From positions 1 through 64,000 of the forward strand of contig DATIPT010000069.1 in the NCBI GenBank assembly GCA_035471625.1: DNA of 64,000 nt, written 5' to 3'. This stretch comes from DATEVL01 sp035471625. GTDB taxonomy: Bacteria; Chloroflexota; Anaerolineae; Anaerolineales; E44-bin32. Shown in pieces: positions 25,314 through 33,834 of this stretch (position 1 is the first letter of the stretch; every line of letters begins with the position of its first letter). The notes below the pieces were generated by a model. That model saw nothing but the letters and a program-made list of their open reading frames with translations, ran no database searches and was not told where the DNA came from. Made by a program: the position numbers and the translations under genes.

Positions 25314-25829
25314 TCAGGCCTGAGTACCCACCTCAGCCGGCTCCTGTTCCGGTTGCCAGACGTCGGACGCCCGGTCGATGAAGAGGACTCCATCGAGGTG
25401 GTCGATCTCGTGCTGGAAGATGCGCGCCAGCCACCCGCGTGACTTCAACCGGAAGGGCCGCCCGTGGCGGTTGAGGCCGGTGACGGTCACCCACTCGTGC
25501 CGTTCGACGTCTCCCACATAGCCGGGGATCGAAAGACATCCCTCGACGCCCTCGACCATCTCCGACGAGCGCCGGGTGATCTCGGGGTTGACGACCGCAT
25601 AGAGCTTGCGCGGCCCGTCCGGATGGTCCTCGTCGAGCGGCCATTCGACGACGATGACGCGTTGGCCGACGGCGATCTGAGGGGCCGCCAGGCCGACGCC
25701 AGGCGCCTCGCGCATCGTCTCGATCATGTCGTCGATCAACGCCTGCAGACCCGCGCTAAACGAGCGGACCTTGTGCGCCTTCTCGCGCAGCTTGGGATTC
25801 TCGAGGGTGATGATCGTTCGGGCGGTCAT
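25314..25829 (-). CDS. def: Peptide deformylase
   Basis: Removes the formyl group from the initiator methionine of new proteins, using a bound metal ion. The 171-residue product has all three motifs: GVGLAAPQ (44-51), EGCLS (96-100, metal ligand Cys98) and HEIDH (140-144, two His ligands and the catalytic Glu141). The length is normal. The ATG overlaps the stop of the upstream cNMP-binding gene (ATGA), so it is the second gene of its operon. It is separate from fmt. Confidence 0.95.
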   Translation of the reverse strand: MTARTIITLENPKLREKAHKVRSFSAGLQALIDDMIETMREAPGVGLAAPQIAVGQRVIVVEWPLDEDHPDGPRKLYAVVNPEITRRSSEMVEGVEGCLSIPGYVGDVERHEWVTVTGLNRHGRPFRLKSRGWLARIFQHEIDHLDGVLFIDRASDVWQPEQEPAEVGTQA

Positions 25830-27460
25830 GGCGTATCGAGATCTGGCGTTTCGGGTGAGGGTGGCGCCGCTTGGTCGTGGTAGGCAGCCAGCCATTCTAC
25901 CATCTCGTCCTGGCGTCGCTTGCGATCGTCCTGGAGCTTGCGGTCGACCAAGGCCTCCTGGGCGCGGACAATATCCTGCTGGGCGGCGGATGGGTTGAGG
26001 ACGCCCTCGAATGTGAACGTCGCCGTCCCCACATTGGCGACGACGTCCCCAAAGTTCAACATGAGTCCGATCGGTCCGCGTCGGTCGACCTCGGTCCCGA
26101 GGATGTTTTCGAGCGGGGCCACCTTGCGGGTTTCCCGGCCCAGCGGCTTCTTGTGCAACGAGACGATGTGGGTCGGGGTGATCTGGTAGAGATCGTTGGC
26201 CCAGTCGGCGAACTCGTACAGGAGCCACAAGAAAGCGGCCACGGCGGAGCCGAGTAGCGCCGGATAGAAGAGCCGCGAAGCCGACAGGCCGATCCAGCCG
26301 GCGGCCGACCCAACCGCCAGACCCACGACCACGAGGAGCAGCAGACCTGGGAGGAGCAGGCGCCGGACCAAGACGGCCAGGTGCTTGCGGTAGGTAATGA
26401 CTCCAGCCTCCTCGAATCTCGCTTCGAAGCTCCAATGGTCTAGGCCGGCGCGCAAGGGACCGCGACTCTCGTCGTCAGGGGGCGGGCGCAGCGGGCGGGT
26501 GGTCTCGGGAGGTGGGCCGGTCTCGAGGCGTTGGCGCAACGCCGACTGGATCGTCGCCCGGTCGGCCTGGAGGTTGTTCCGTTGCAGACGCTGGCTGAGC
26601 GCCTCGATCGTCGCGGCGAACGGCTCCGGGTGAGGCGTGTCACGGAACGTGATCGCGCCCGTGTAGGTGCGAACCTCGACATCGCCGAACCCGAGCTGAC
26701 GACCCAGCAGACCCGACTGAATCTCGACCGACAGGATCATGCGCAGCGGGCTCTCCTGGCGGTTGTCGTACAACCCGATGACCTTCTCGAGCCAGATGAC
26801 GCGCCGGTCGGTGGCGACGTAGTAGTCGTTGCGCCAATCCAGGGCGCGCCAGATCGCCCAACCGGCACCGAGCGCGAGCATCAGCGAACCGCCGAGGAGC
26901 GCCGCCGTCTGGGAGGCCAGGCCGCCGGTCGCCGCCGCGCCGAGGCCGGCCGACACGAGGATCAACGGGAACAGCAGTCCGCGGGCGAGGACAGCCGGAT
27001 GCCTGCGCGCCAGGGCGTGGATCACTTCTCCTTCAGCCAGCCAGGTGGGATTGAGGCGGGCCGAAAGACGCCGGGAGGCGGTCAGGAAATGAAGCCCGTC
27101 GATTGCCTCGGGGTGGGACTCGAGGAAGCGATCGAGGTCATCGGCAGGCCAGCGGTACAAGGTCGCCGGTGTGGTCGCCCGCAGGGCCCAGGTCGGCGGC
27201 CGCGATGCCCGCCGGTGTTCCCCCAAGACGTCCCCGGGTCCGGCAAGGGTGAGTCGACGAAGCTCTTGGCGTCGGCTGGCGTCGAGGATTTCGACCGACC
27301 CGTCCGCCAGGAACAACAAATCGCGCGAGGGGGTCCTCGGAGTAACGATCCACTGTCCCGCGCCGAATTCGACCGGCCGGAGGGAGATGCGCTCAAGTTC
27401 GGCGATGTCGACGCCGGCGAGAAACGGGGCCTGCTGAAGGAGATCGAGGCCGCGGTCCAT
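25826..27460 (-). CDS. Cyclic-nucleotide-binding domain fused to two PH-like (DUF304-type) membrane units
   Basis: A 544-residue protein. Residues about 5-110 resemble a cNMP-binding (CAP-type) barrel: LLQQAPFLAGVDIAELERISLRP opens it and the later LAGPGDVLGE matches the phosphate-binding cassette region, but the usual Arg is not clear. Two membrane hairpins (about 160-205 and 385-435) are each followed by a PH-like beta domain, with RNDYYVATDRRVIW and NDLYQITPTHIVSL as repeated motifs. It is probably a membrane-bound sensor responding to a cyclic nucleotide or membrane lipid; the function is unknown. ATG 27460 is favoured; TACAAT (27478 to 27473) is 12 bases upstream. Confidence 0.7.
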   Translation of the reverse strand: MDRGLDLLQQAPFLAGVDIAELERISLRPVEFGAGQWIVTPRTPSRDLLFLADGSVEILDASRRQELRRLTLAGPGDVLGEHRRASRPPTWALRATTPATLYRWPADDLDRFLESHPEAIDGLHFLTASRRLSARLNPTWLAEGEVIHALARRHPAVLARGLLFPLILVSAGLGAAATGGLASQTAALLGGSLMLALGAGWAIWRALDWRNDYYVATDRRVIWLEKVIGLYDNRQESPLRMILSVEIQSGLLGRQLGFGDVEVRTYTGAITFRDTPHPEPFAATIEALSQRLQRNNLQADRATIQSALRQRLETGPPPETTRPLRPPPDDESRGPLRAGLDHWSFEARFEEAGVITYRKHLAVLVRRLLLPGLLLLVVVGLAVGSAAGWIGLSASRLFYPALLGSAVAAFLWLLYEFADWANDLYQITPTHIVSLHKKPLGRETRKVAPLENILGTEVDRRGPIGLMLNFGDVVANVGTATFTFEGVLNPSAAQQDIVRAQEALVDRKLQDDRKRRQDEMVEWLAAYHDQAAPPSPETPDLDTP

Positions 27461-27515
27461 CGGGCGTCGGTGATTGTAGCACGCAGGCCTTGTGTTCAAG
27501 CGCACCGCGCCCGAA

Positions 27516-27524
27516 TGCTATAAT
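27516..27524 (+). promoter_or_regulatory. Extended -10 promoter of ftsK
   Basis: TG-C-TATAAT (27516-27524) is a perfect extended -10. TTCAAG 18 bases upstream is a weak -35. Predicted start near 27531, directly before the ribosome binding site GGAGGA (27535-27540). Confidence 0.75.
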
Positions 27525-27545
27525 CCTCTTCTCCGGAGGATTTGC

Positions 27546-29918
27546 TTGGCGAAACGCAAAGCGCCATCCGGGCGAAAGGGCCGGAAATCCACGCGTTCCC
27601 GGCCCAGCGCATCCGGTACAACCTACCGGTCTCGGCGGCCTCCCCTCTTGGAGCGCCTGTCTCTCGATACCCTCGGCGGGCGCATCGCCGAGTTCGTGGC
27701 TTCCCACCGAACCGAGTTGATCGTCGGCGCTATCCTCATCCTGGCGGGGGTCAGCCTGGCGGCGCTCGTCGCTCCGGGTGGGTCTTCCCTGGCAGCGGCC
27801 TGGGCGGCGCTCTTGCGCGGGATGTTCGGGTGGGCGATCTACCTGATCCTGCTCCTGGGGATCCTGGCCGGGATCGGTTTCTTCCTACGACGGTTCGGGG
27901 TACGGCTTCCATCGGTGCGTGGTCGGCGGGTGGTGGGCGGGACGATGCTCCTGCTGGTCCTCGTGGCGGGGTTGCATGCGCTCGCCGGCGGGACCGATCC
28001 CACGATGGGTCGCTTCGCCGCCGCCGATGGGCGCGGGGGCGGCTACCTGGGGGAGTTCGTGTTGGGTGGTCTGACGGGGGCGCTGGGACTTGCCGGAGCT
28101 TGGGTCGTACTGCTGGTGATGGCGCTGGCCGGCGTGGCGCTGGCCCTCGACCTATCGCCCTCGGAAATCTTGGCGGCAGGGGCAGATACCGCCCGCCGGG
28201 CTGGAGAACAGCTGCCACGCCCGACGCGGCAGCGTGACGACAGGCCCCGTCCTCCCTTCGGGCGCCGTCAGGGTGCGACCGTTGGCCCCCCGGATCTTGG
28301 GCCTGTGCCGACGGGCAGTCGGGTTGCCGTCGATCCAGCGCCGGCAATCCCGGTGGCGATCGCAACTACGGCCCAGACATCGCGCCCCGCCTCAGCCCCG
28401 CTGGAGCCGGCTCCATCACCGGCACCACCACCAACGGTGTGGTCCCTGCCGACGGTCGAGGCGACTCTCGACAAGGGCGCCGTGGCCCGGGCCGATGATG
28501 AATTCGATCGGCAGCGTGCCCGACTCATCGAGGACACTCTGCTCTCCTTCGGCGCGCCGGTGCGCGTCGTCGAGATCAACCGGGGACCGACGATCACCCA
28601 GTTCGGGGTCGAGCCGGACTACACCGAAGGCCGCGCCGGTCGGCGGATGAAGGTCAAGGTCAGCAAGATCACGGCCCTGGCTGACGATCTGGCGCTGGCC
28701 CTGGCGGCGCCCTCGATCCGCGTGCAGGCGCCGGTGCCCGGCAAGGGCTTTGTTGGGATCGAGGTGCCAAACACCGAGATCCAGGTTGTGGCCCTGCGCG
28801 ACGTGATGGAGGCTCCATCGTTCCAGAAGGTAACTTCGCGGCTACGCCTGGGGCTTGGTCAGGATGTCTCGGGAAGGGCGGTCGCCGCCGATCTGACGGC
28901 GATGCCGCACCTGCTGATCGCTGGAACGACCGGCTCGGGGAAGTCGGTGTGCGTCAACGCCATCATCTCGTGCCTTCTGCTGCAGAACACGCCGGACGAC
29001 CTGCGCTTCGTCATGGTCGACCCGAAGCGGGTCGAGTTGGCGCCGTACAACAACGTGCCGCACCTGATGGCGCCGGTCGTCGTCGAGTTGGAGCGGGTCG
29101 TCGGGGCGCTGCAGTGGGTGTCGCGCGAGATGAACGATCGCTACACACGTTTCTCCCAGGCCGGCGTCAGGAACATCGACGAGTACAACCGGCAACAGGA
29201 GGCCGCTGGTCAGAAGCGCCTGCCCTATCTCGTCCTAGTGATCGACGAGCTGGCCGATCTGATGATGCTGGCGCCGGACGAGACCGAGCGAGTGATCACC
29301 CGGCTGGCGCAGCTGGCCCGGGCGACCGGGATCCACCTGATCATCGCCACCCAGCGACCTTCCGTGGACGTCGTGACCGGTCTGATCAAGGCGAACTTCC
29401 CGGCCCGGATCGCCTTCGCCGTGGCGTCTTCGGTCGACAGCCGTGTCGTGCTGGATCAGCCAGGCGCCGAGCGGTTGTTGGGCCGGGGGGACATGCTGTT
29501 CCAGGCCCCCGACAGCGCCGCTCCGCTGCGGATGCAGGGTGCCTATGTGTCGGAGCTCGAGCTGGCCAGGTTGCTCCAGCACTGGAAGGGCCAGGCGGTC
29601 GAGCGCGGCGTCGTGACCCCGCCCCTGGCCCCCAGCGCAATCCCGAGTGGGGTGAAGATGAAGCAAGGCGCGTTGTGGGACGACGACGGCGCCGAGGACG
29701 ATGGCACTGATCCGCTGTATGACGAAGCGGTTGAGATCGTCCGGCGTATGCGACGGGCGTCGATCTCGCTCCTCCAGCGCCGCCTGCGGATCGGCTACAC
29801 GCGTGCGGCGCGCCTGGTGGATCAGCTGGAGGAGAAGGGCATCATCGGGCCGGCGCAGTCCGGGTCGCAGGCGCGCGAAGTCCTCGACTTCGGCGAACTG
29901 GCCCCCTCGGCCGACTAG
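27546..29918 (+). CDS. ftsK: DNA translocase FtsK/SpoIIIE
   Basis: Membrane-anchored DNA pump that clears chromosome ends from the closing septum and activates XerCD. The 790-residue protein has a basic N-terminus, four helices (about 55-205), a Pro/Ala-rich linker (about 210-320), the motor with Walker A GTTGSGKS (460-467), DPKRVELAPYNNVPHL and Walker B-like LVLVIDELADLMM, and a C-terminal gamma (winged-helix) domain with EIVRRMRRASISLLQRRLRIGYTRAARL. TTG 27546 is chosen because GGAGGA is 5 bases upstream and the predicted transcript begins at about 27531, after any earlier in-frame start. Confidence 0.93.
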   Translation: MAKRKAPSGRKGRKSTRSRPSASGTTYRSRRPPLLERLSLDTLGGRIAEFVASHRTELIVGAILILAGVSLAALVAPGGSSLAAAWAALLRGMFGWAIYLILLLGILAGIGFFLRRFGVRLPSVRGRRVVGGTMLLLVLVAGLHALAGGTDPTMGRFAAADGRGGGYLGEFVLGGLTGALGLAGAWVVLLVMALAGVALALDLSPSEILAAGADTARRAGEQLPRPTRQRDDRPRPPFGRRQGATVGPPDLGPVPTGSRVAVDPAPAIPVAIATTAQTSRPASAPLEPAPSPAPPPTVWSLPTVEATLDKGAVARADDEFDRQRARLIEDTLLSFGAPVRVVEINRGPTITQFGVEPDYTEGRAGRRMKVKVSKITALADDLALALAAPSIRVQAPVPGKGFVGIEVPNTEIQVVALRDVMEAPSFQKVTSRLRLGLGQDVSGRAVAADLTAMPHLLIAGTTGSGKSVCVNAIISCLLLQNTPDDLRFVMVDPKRVELAPYNNVPHLMAPVVVELERVVGALQWVSREMNDRYTRFSQAGVRNIDEYNRQQEAAGQKRLPYLVLVIDELADLMMLAPDETERVITRLAQLARATGIHLIIATQRPSVDVVTGLIKANFPARIAFAVASSVDSRVVLDQPGAERLLGRGDMLFQAPDSAAPLRMQGAYVSELELARLLQHWKGQAVERGVVTPPLAPSAIPSGVKMKQGALWDDDGAEDDGTDPLYDEAVEIVRRMRRASISLLQRRLRIGYTRAARLVDQLEEKGIIGPAQSGSQAREVLDFGELAPSAD

Positions 29919-29922
29919 CCGC

Positions 29923-30891
29923 ATGGGCGGGCGCCTTCCTCGAAGCCCAGACGTGCGGCCGCGTCGATCAGCCCGATCGGGCTGCCTGGCGATCTCGATC
30001 CTGGCTGCGGCCGTTGCCGTCGTCGCTTGCGGGCGGCCGGCGCCGACAACGGTCGTCCCGACCGAGCCGGCCCCGGCGACCGCCGTCGTCCCGATTGAGC
30101 CAACCCCGTTTCCGTGGATTCTGATCGGCGAGGGCGTGGACTCCGCCGTCGTCGATGCCGTGTCCGGCTGGGCGGCCGACATGGGAATGGACGCCCAGGT
30201 CGGGTCTCCGGGCGCCGTCGATCCGGATGGGTTGATGGCCGCGGTTGGGGCGGAAGCCGAGCTGGCTTCCGTGGCTGATGCGTGGTCAGACGAAGGGGTC
30301 CTGCTGGTCGTCCTCGAGCCGGCCATGATGCGCCCCGGACCGATCGTCAGCACGATCGGCCCTGAGACGCGCCTGGATCAGGCCGGATTCCTGGCGGGGC
30401 TGGCCGCCGGTTATGCGACGAAGTTCGGGGGGGTTGGCCTTGTGGGCGGTGAAGACGGATCGGCCTTCGCCTCGGGTTTCGGCGAAGGCCTGCGCTACGC
30501 GTGCCCGCGTTGCCGGCTTGAGTCGGTCTCGGATCCGGCGGCAGTTCCCTTCGGCGTCGATGTGCTCGTCGTTCCGCCGGCAACGGACGTGCCCACCGGC
30601 CAAGCCGGCCCGGGGGAGGTCTGGCTGGTCCTGACCGGGTCGGCGGCACCGGAAGCGTCGCAGCCGGTGGCAGCGCGAGTGGCCCTGGTGCCTGAGACCC
30701 TCGTCCTGGCGGCGCTGGAAGCTCTGACCAACGGGGAAGCCGGCCACGCGTGGGAGTACGGGGCCGAGAACGGTGGGCTGCAAATCACGGAGCTGGATCC
30801 GGAGGCCATCAGCCCGGGGCGAGAGCGCCTGATGCGTGAGGCGGAACTCGGGTTGCGCTTGGGGCAACTGGTTGTCGGGGGCGGAGAATGA
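29923..30891 (+). CDS. Decayed BMP/PnrA-like lipoprotein
   Basis: A 322-residue lipoprotein (VVAC lipobox, Cys36, after a long basic N-region). The central part, LDQAGFLAGLAAGYATKFGGVGLVGGEDGSAFASGFGEGLRYA, aligns by eye with EAAFLAGYAAAATTQTGKVGTFGG...FMDGFSLGVDYY of the intact BMP protein at 31084-32103. The opening BMP motif (DxGGxDDxSFN) is absent and the C-terminal half is short. So it is a divergent paralogue that may bind something else or only contact the permease. It begins 4 bases after ftsK, but a good promoter follows it. Not a known stand-alone family. Confidence 0.6.
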   Translation: MGGRLPRSPDVRPRRSARSGCLAISILAAAVAVVACGRPAPTTVVPTEPAPATAVVPIEPTPFPWILIGEGVDSAVVDAVSGWAADMGMDAQVGSPGAVDPDGLMAAVGAEAELASVADAWSDEGVLLVVLEPAMMRPGPIVSTIGPETRLDQAGFLAGLAAGYATKFGGVGLVGGEDGSAFASGFGEGLRYACPRCRLESVSDPAAVPFGVDVLVVPPATDVPTGQAGPGEVWLVLTGSAAPEASQPVAARVALVPETLVLAALEALTNGEAGHAWEYGAENGGLQITELDPEAISPGRERLMREAELGLRLGQLVVGGGE

Positions 30892-30899
30892 CGCCCCGT

Positions 30900-30928
30900 T
30901 TGCGCCGCCATAGGACTCGTGCTATCAT
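30900..30928 (+). promoter_or_regulatory. Promoter of the BMP uptake cassette
   Basis: TTGCGC (30900-30905), 17 bases, TATCAT (30923-30928) with TG one base before (extended -10). Predicted start near 30935; leader about 149 bases to ATG 31084. Confidence 0.65.
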
Positions 30929-30941
30929 GCCTCCACCGGTC

Positions 30942-30955
30942 GGTCGGTACCGACC
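30942..30955 (+). promoter_or_regulatory. Perfect 14-bp palindrome just after the BMP transcription start
   Basis: GGTCGGTACCGACC reads the same on both strands. It begins about 7 bases after the predicted start and follows an extra GGTC copy. This is the expected place for a repressor operator. Confidence 0.5.
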
Positions 30956-31083
30956 AGGAACCGGCCGCGCGCCGGAACGAAAGGGGTGATCGCGGGCCGA
31001 ACCTTGGACGACGACGACCACCTCGGAATGAACACCTTCCCTGCGTGTCGATCTTCAAACCTCATTCCTAAGGAGACGAAGAC

Positions 31084-32103
31084 ATGAAGAAGACGTACGC
31101 CGTGTTATCGCTGCTGCTGGTTGCCTCGTTCGCCTTGGCGGCCTGCGCCGGCGCCGCCCCCGGCGCCGAGTTCAAGGCCTGCCAGGTGACCGACACCGGC
31201 GGCATTGATGACAAGTCCTTCAACCAGACGGCCTGGAAGGGCGTCGAGGACGCCGTCGCCGAGCTGGGGATCGAGGGCAAGTTCCTCGAGTCGCAGCAGC
31301 AAACCGACTACGAGAAGAACATCAACGCCTTCATCGAGGAAGGCTGCGACATCATCGTCACCGTGGGCTTCCTGCTCGGTGATGCGACCGCCGCCGGGGC
31401 CACCGCGAATCCCGAGGTGAACTTCTCGATCGTCGACTTCGCCTACGATCCGATCGTCCCGAACATCCTCGGACAGGTCTTCAGCACCAACGAAGCGGCC
31501 TTCCTGGCCGGCTACGCCGCCGCCGCTACCACCCAGACTGGCAAGGTCGGGACGTTCGGCGGCATCCAGATCCCGCCGGTGACCGTCTTCATGGACGGCT
31601 TCTCTCTGGGCGTGGATTACTACAACCAGCAGCACGGGACGGCCGTCGAGGTCCTCGGTTGGGATCCGGCGACGCAGACCGGCCTGTTCACCGGGAACTT
31701 CGAGAGCACCGATGACGGCCGCGCCATGGGCGAGAGCCTGATGGACGAAGGCGCCGACATCATCATGCCGGTGGCCGGCCCGGTGGGGCTGGGAACCGCG
31801 GCTGCCGTTCAGGAGCGCGGTAATGCCTGGATCGTCGGCGTCGACAACGACTGGGCGATCGTGAACTCCGAGTATGCCGCAGTGATCCTGACCTCCGTGT
31901 TGAAGAACATGGACGTCACGACCCTGGCGGCCATCAGGGCGGTGGTCGACGGCACCTTCCAGGGTGGCGTTACCGTCGGCACGCTGGCCAACGGCGGCGT
32001 CGGGCTGGCCCCGCTGACGGGACCAGTTCCGGACGGCCTGCAGGCTGAGCTCGACCAGGTCAAGGCCGACATCATCGCCGGCACCATCGCCACCTCTCCG
32101 TAG
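31084..32103 (+). CDS. BMP-family (PnrA-like) substrate-binding lipoprotein
   Basis: Solute-binding component of an ABC importer, probably for purine nucleosides. The 339-residue protein has lipobox LAAC (Cys21), the diagnostic VTDTGGIDDKSFNQTAWKG (about 37-55) and later a FTGNFESTDDG segment and VIVGVDND-like element (AWIVGVDNDWA), both typical of BMP/Med proteins such as Treponema TmpC/PnrA. A strong terminator follows, and the ATPase and permeases come next, so binding protein is probably made in excess. AAGGAG lies 8 bases before the ATG. Confidence 0.92.
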   Translation: MKKTYAVLSLLLVASFALAACAGAAPGAEFKACQVTDTGGIDDKSFNQTAWKGVEDAVAELGIEGKFLESQQQTDYEKNINAFIEEGCDIIVTVGFLLGDATAAGATANPEVNFSIVDFAYDPIVPNILGQVFSTNEAAFLAGYAAAATTQTGKVGTFGGIQIPPVTVFMDGFSLGVDYYNQQHGTAVEVLGWDPATQTGLFTGNFESTDDGRAMGESLMDEGADIIMPVAGPVGLGTAAAVQERGNAWIVGVDNDWAIVNSEYAAVILTSVLKNMDVTTLAAIRAVVDGTFQGGVTVGTLANGGVGLAPLTGPVPDGLQAELDQVKADIIAGTIATSP

Positions 32104-32129
32104 TTCGAGACTCGCGCAAGGGACTCCCA

Positions 32130-32162
32130 CAGGGGCCGGCACAAGCCGGCCCCTGTCCTTTA
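32130..32162 (+). terminator. Strong intrinsic terminator or attenuator after the BMP gene
   Basis: An 11-bp perfect stem: CAGGGGCCGGC (32130-32140), loop ACAA, GCCGGCCCCTG (32145-32155), then TCCTTTAG. It is located between the binding-protein gene and the ATPase gene, and would let the binding protein be made at higher level. Confidence 0.8.
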
Positions 32163-32188
32163 GGGCGGGGCGCCCGTGGGCCTGGCGC

Positions 32189-32219
32189 TTGCGCCCATGT
32201 GCATGATGCATGGTAGAAT
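32189..32219 (+). promoter_or_regulatory. Possible promoter of the ABC ATPase gene
   Basis: TTGCGC (32189-32194), a 19-base spacer (long) and TAGAAT (32214-32219). Predicted start near 32226, 36 bases before ATG 32262. Confidence 0.45.
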
Positions 32220-32261
32220 GGCCGTCCGTCCCCCCCCGCACCGCAGGCATCAGGAGTCGAT

Positions 32262-33821
32262 ATGGCGCCGATCCTTGAGCTACGCGGCATCACCAAGCGC
32301 TTCCCCGGAACTCTGGCCAACGACCATATCGATCTGACCCTCGAACAAGGCGAGATCCACGCCCTGCTCGGCGAAAACGGTGCCGGCAAGACGACGCTGA
32401 TGAACGTCTTGTACGGCCTGTACCAGCCCGACGAGGGCGAGATCTTCGTCCGCGGCAAGAAGCTCGAGATCCATTCTTCGATCGACGCGATCCGGGCCGG
32501 GGTCGGGATGGTCCATCAGCATTTCATGCTGATCCCCGTCTTCACCGTCACTGAGAATGTGATGCTCGGTCAGGAAATGTTGCGGAGCGCCGTCTTCCTC
32601 GATCGGAAGGCCGCCGCCGAACGCGTGCGGGAGATCTCACAGGCCCACGGGCTCGAAGTCGATCCGGACGCCTACGTCAAGGATCTGCCGGTCGGCGTCC
32701 AGCAACGGGTCGAAATCGTCAAGCTGCTCTACCGGCAGGCCGACATCCTGATCCTCGATGAGCCCACGGCGGTCCTCACCCCCCAGGAGAGCAATGAGCT
32801 CTTCAAGGTGATGCGCTCGCTGGTCGCCGAGGGGAAGTCGATCATCTTCATCACGCACAAACTGCGCGAAGTCCTGGCCGTCGCCGACCGGATCACGGTG
32901 CTGCGTCGGGGGGCGGTCGTAGGTTCGACCTCGCCGGCCAAGGCCGACCGGTCCAAGCTGGCCGAGATGATGGTCGGTCGCGCCGTCCAGCTCGAAGTCA
33001 CCAAAGAGTCGCGTCCTGTCGGTGAGCTCGTCTTGGAAGTAGCCGATCTCGTGGCGCTCGACGAGCGACGGCATGTGTCCGTCGATGGGATCAGCCTGGA
33101 GGTGCGGGAGGGTGAGATCCTGGGGATCGCCGGCGTTCAGGGCAACGGCCAGACCGAACTGGTCGAAGTCGTCACGGGACTGCGCCGCGCCGTCTCGGGC
33201 CACGTCCGCATCCTGGGCAAGGATGTCATCGGCGCTTCGCCTCGAGCGATCACGGAGCTCGGGACGGCGCATGTCCCCGAGGACCGGCAGCGCGACGGCC
33301 TGGTGCTGTCGTATTCGGTGGCCGACAATCTGGTCCTGCAGACCTACTACTTGGCGCCGCATGCTCGCGGCGTGACGCTCCGCCCGGAGGCAATCAACAC
33401 CGCCGCCGAGAAGCTGATCTCGGAGTTCGACATTCGGACGCCGAGCTCCCAGGCGACGGCCGGATCGCTCTCCGGAGGCAATCAGCAGAAGGTCATCGTG
33501 GCTCGGGAGTTCTCGCGGCCGATCCGGCTCCTGGTCGCTTCCCAGCCGACCCGGGGATTGGACGTCGGATCGATCGAGTATATCCATCAGCGGATCCTGG
33601 AGAAGCGGGAGCAAGGGACTGCGGTGCTCCTGGTGTCTCCCGAGTTGGATGAAGTCCTCCAACTCTCCGACCGGATCGCCGTCATGTACCGGGGACACCT
33701 GGTGGCGACGGTCGAGGCCGATCGGGTCACCAAGGAGCAGGTCGGGCTGATGATGGCCGGGATCGTCCCGGAGGGATTGGAAGCCCAGGCCAAAGTCCGC
33801 ACGGTCGAAGCCACGTTGTAG
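32262..33821 (+). CDS. ABC transporter ATP-binding protein, two nucleotide-binding domains (nucleoside importer)
   Basis: A 519-residue ATPase of the ribose/nucleoside (YufO/NupO) type with two NBDs. NBD1 has Walker A GENGAGKTT, signature LPVGVQQRVEI and Walker B ILILDEPTAVLTP. NBD2 has a non-standard Walker A (GVQGNGQTE), signature LSGGNQQK and VASQPTRGLDVGS in place of Walker B, which is normal for this family, where the second site is weak. The RQRDGL segment before NBD2 signature is also typical. It drives import of the ligand captured by the BMP lipoprotein. Confidence 0.93.
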   Translation: MAPILELRGITKRFPGTLANDHIDLTLEQGEIHALLGENGAGKTTLMNVLYGLYQPDEGEIFVRGKKLEIHSSIDAIRAGVGMVHQHFMLIPVFTVTENVMLGQEMLRSAVFLDRKAAAERVREISQAHGLEVDPDAYVKDLPVGVQQRVEIVKLLYRQADILILDEPTAVLTPQESNELFKVMRSLVAEGKSIIFITHKLREVLAVADRITVLRRGAVVGSTSPAKADRSKLAEMMVGRAVQLEVTKESRPVGELVLEVADLVALDERRHVSVDGISLEVREGEILGIAGVQGNGQTELVEVVTGLRRAVSGHVRILGKDVIGASPRAITELGTAHVPEDRQRDGLVLSYSVADNLVLQTYYLAPHARGVTLRPEAINTAAEKLISEFDIRTPSSQATAGSLSGGNQQKVIVAREFSRPIRLLVASQPTRGLDVGSIEYIHQRILEKREQGTAVLLVSPELDEVLQLSDRIAVMYRGHLVATVEADRVTKEQVGLMMAGIVPEGLEAQAKVRTVEATL

Positions 33822-33834
33822 CGAGGGCGCCGTC

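Noticed and set aside
30257..32250. Long minus-strand open frames opposite the BMP genes
   Set aside because: The plus-strand proteins have lipoprotein signals and family motifs; the opposite frames are composition artefacts.
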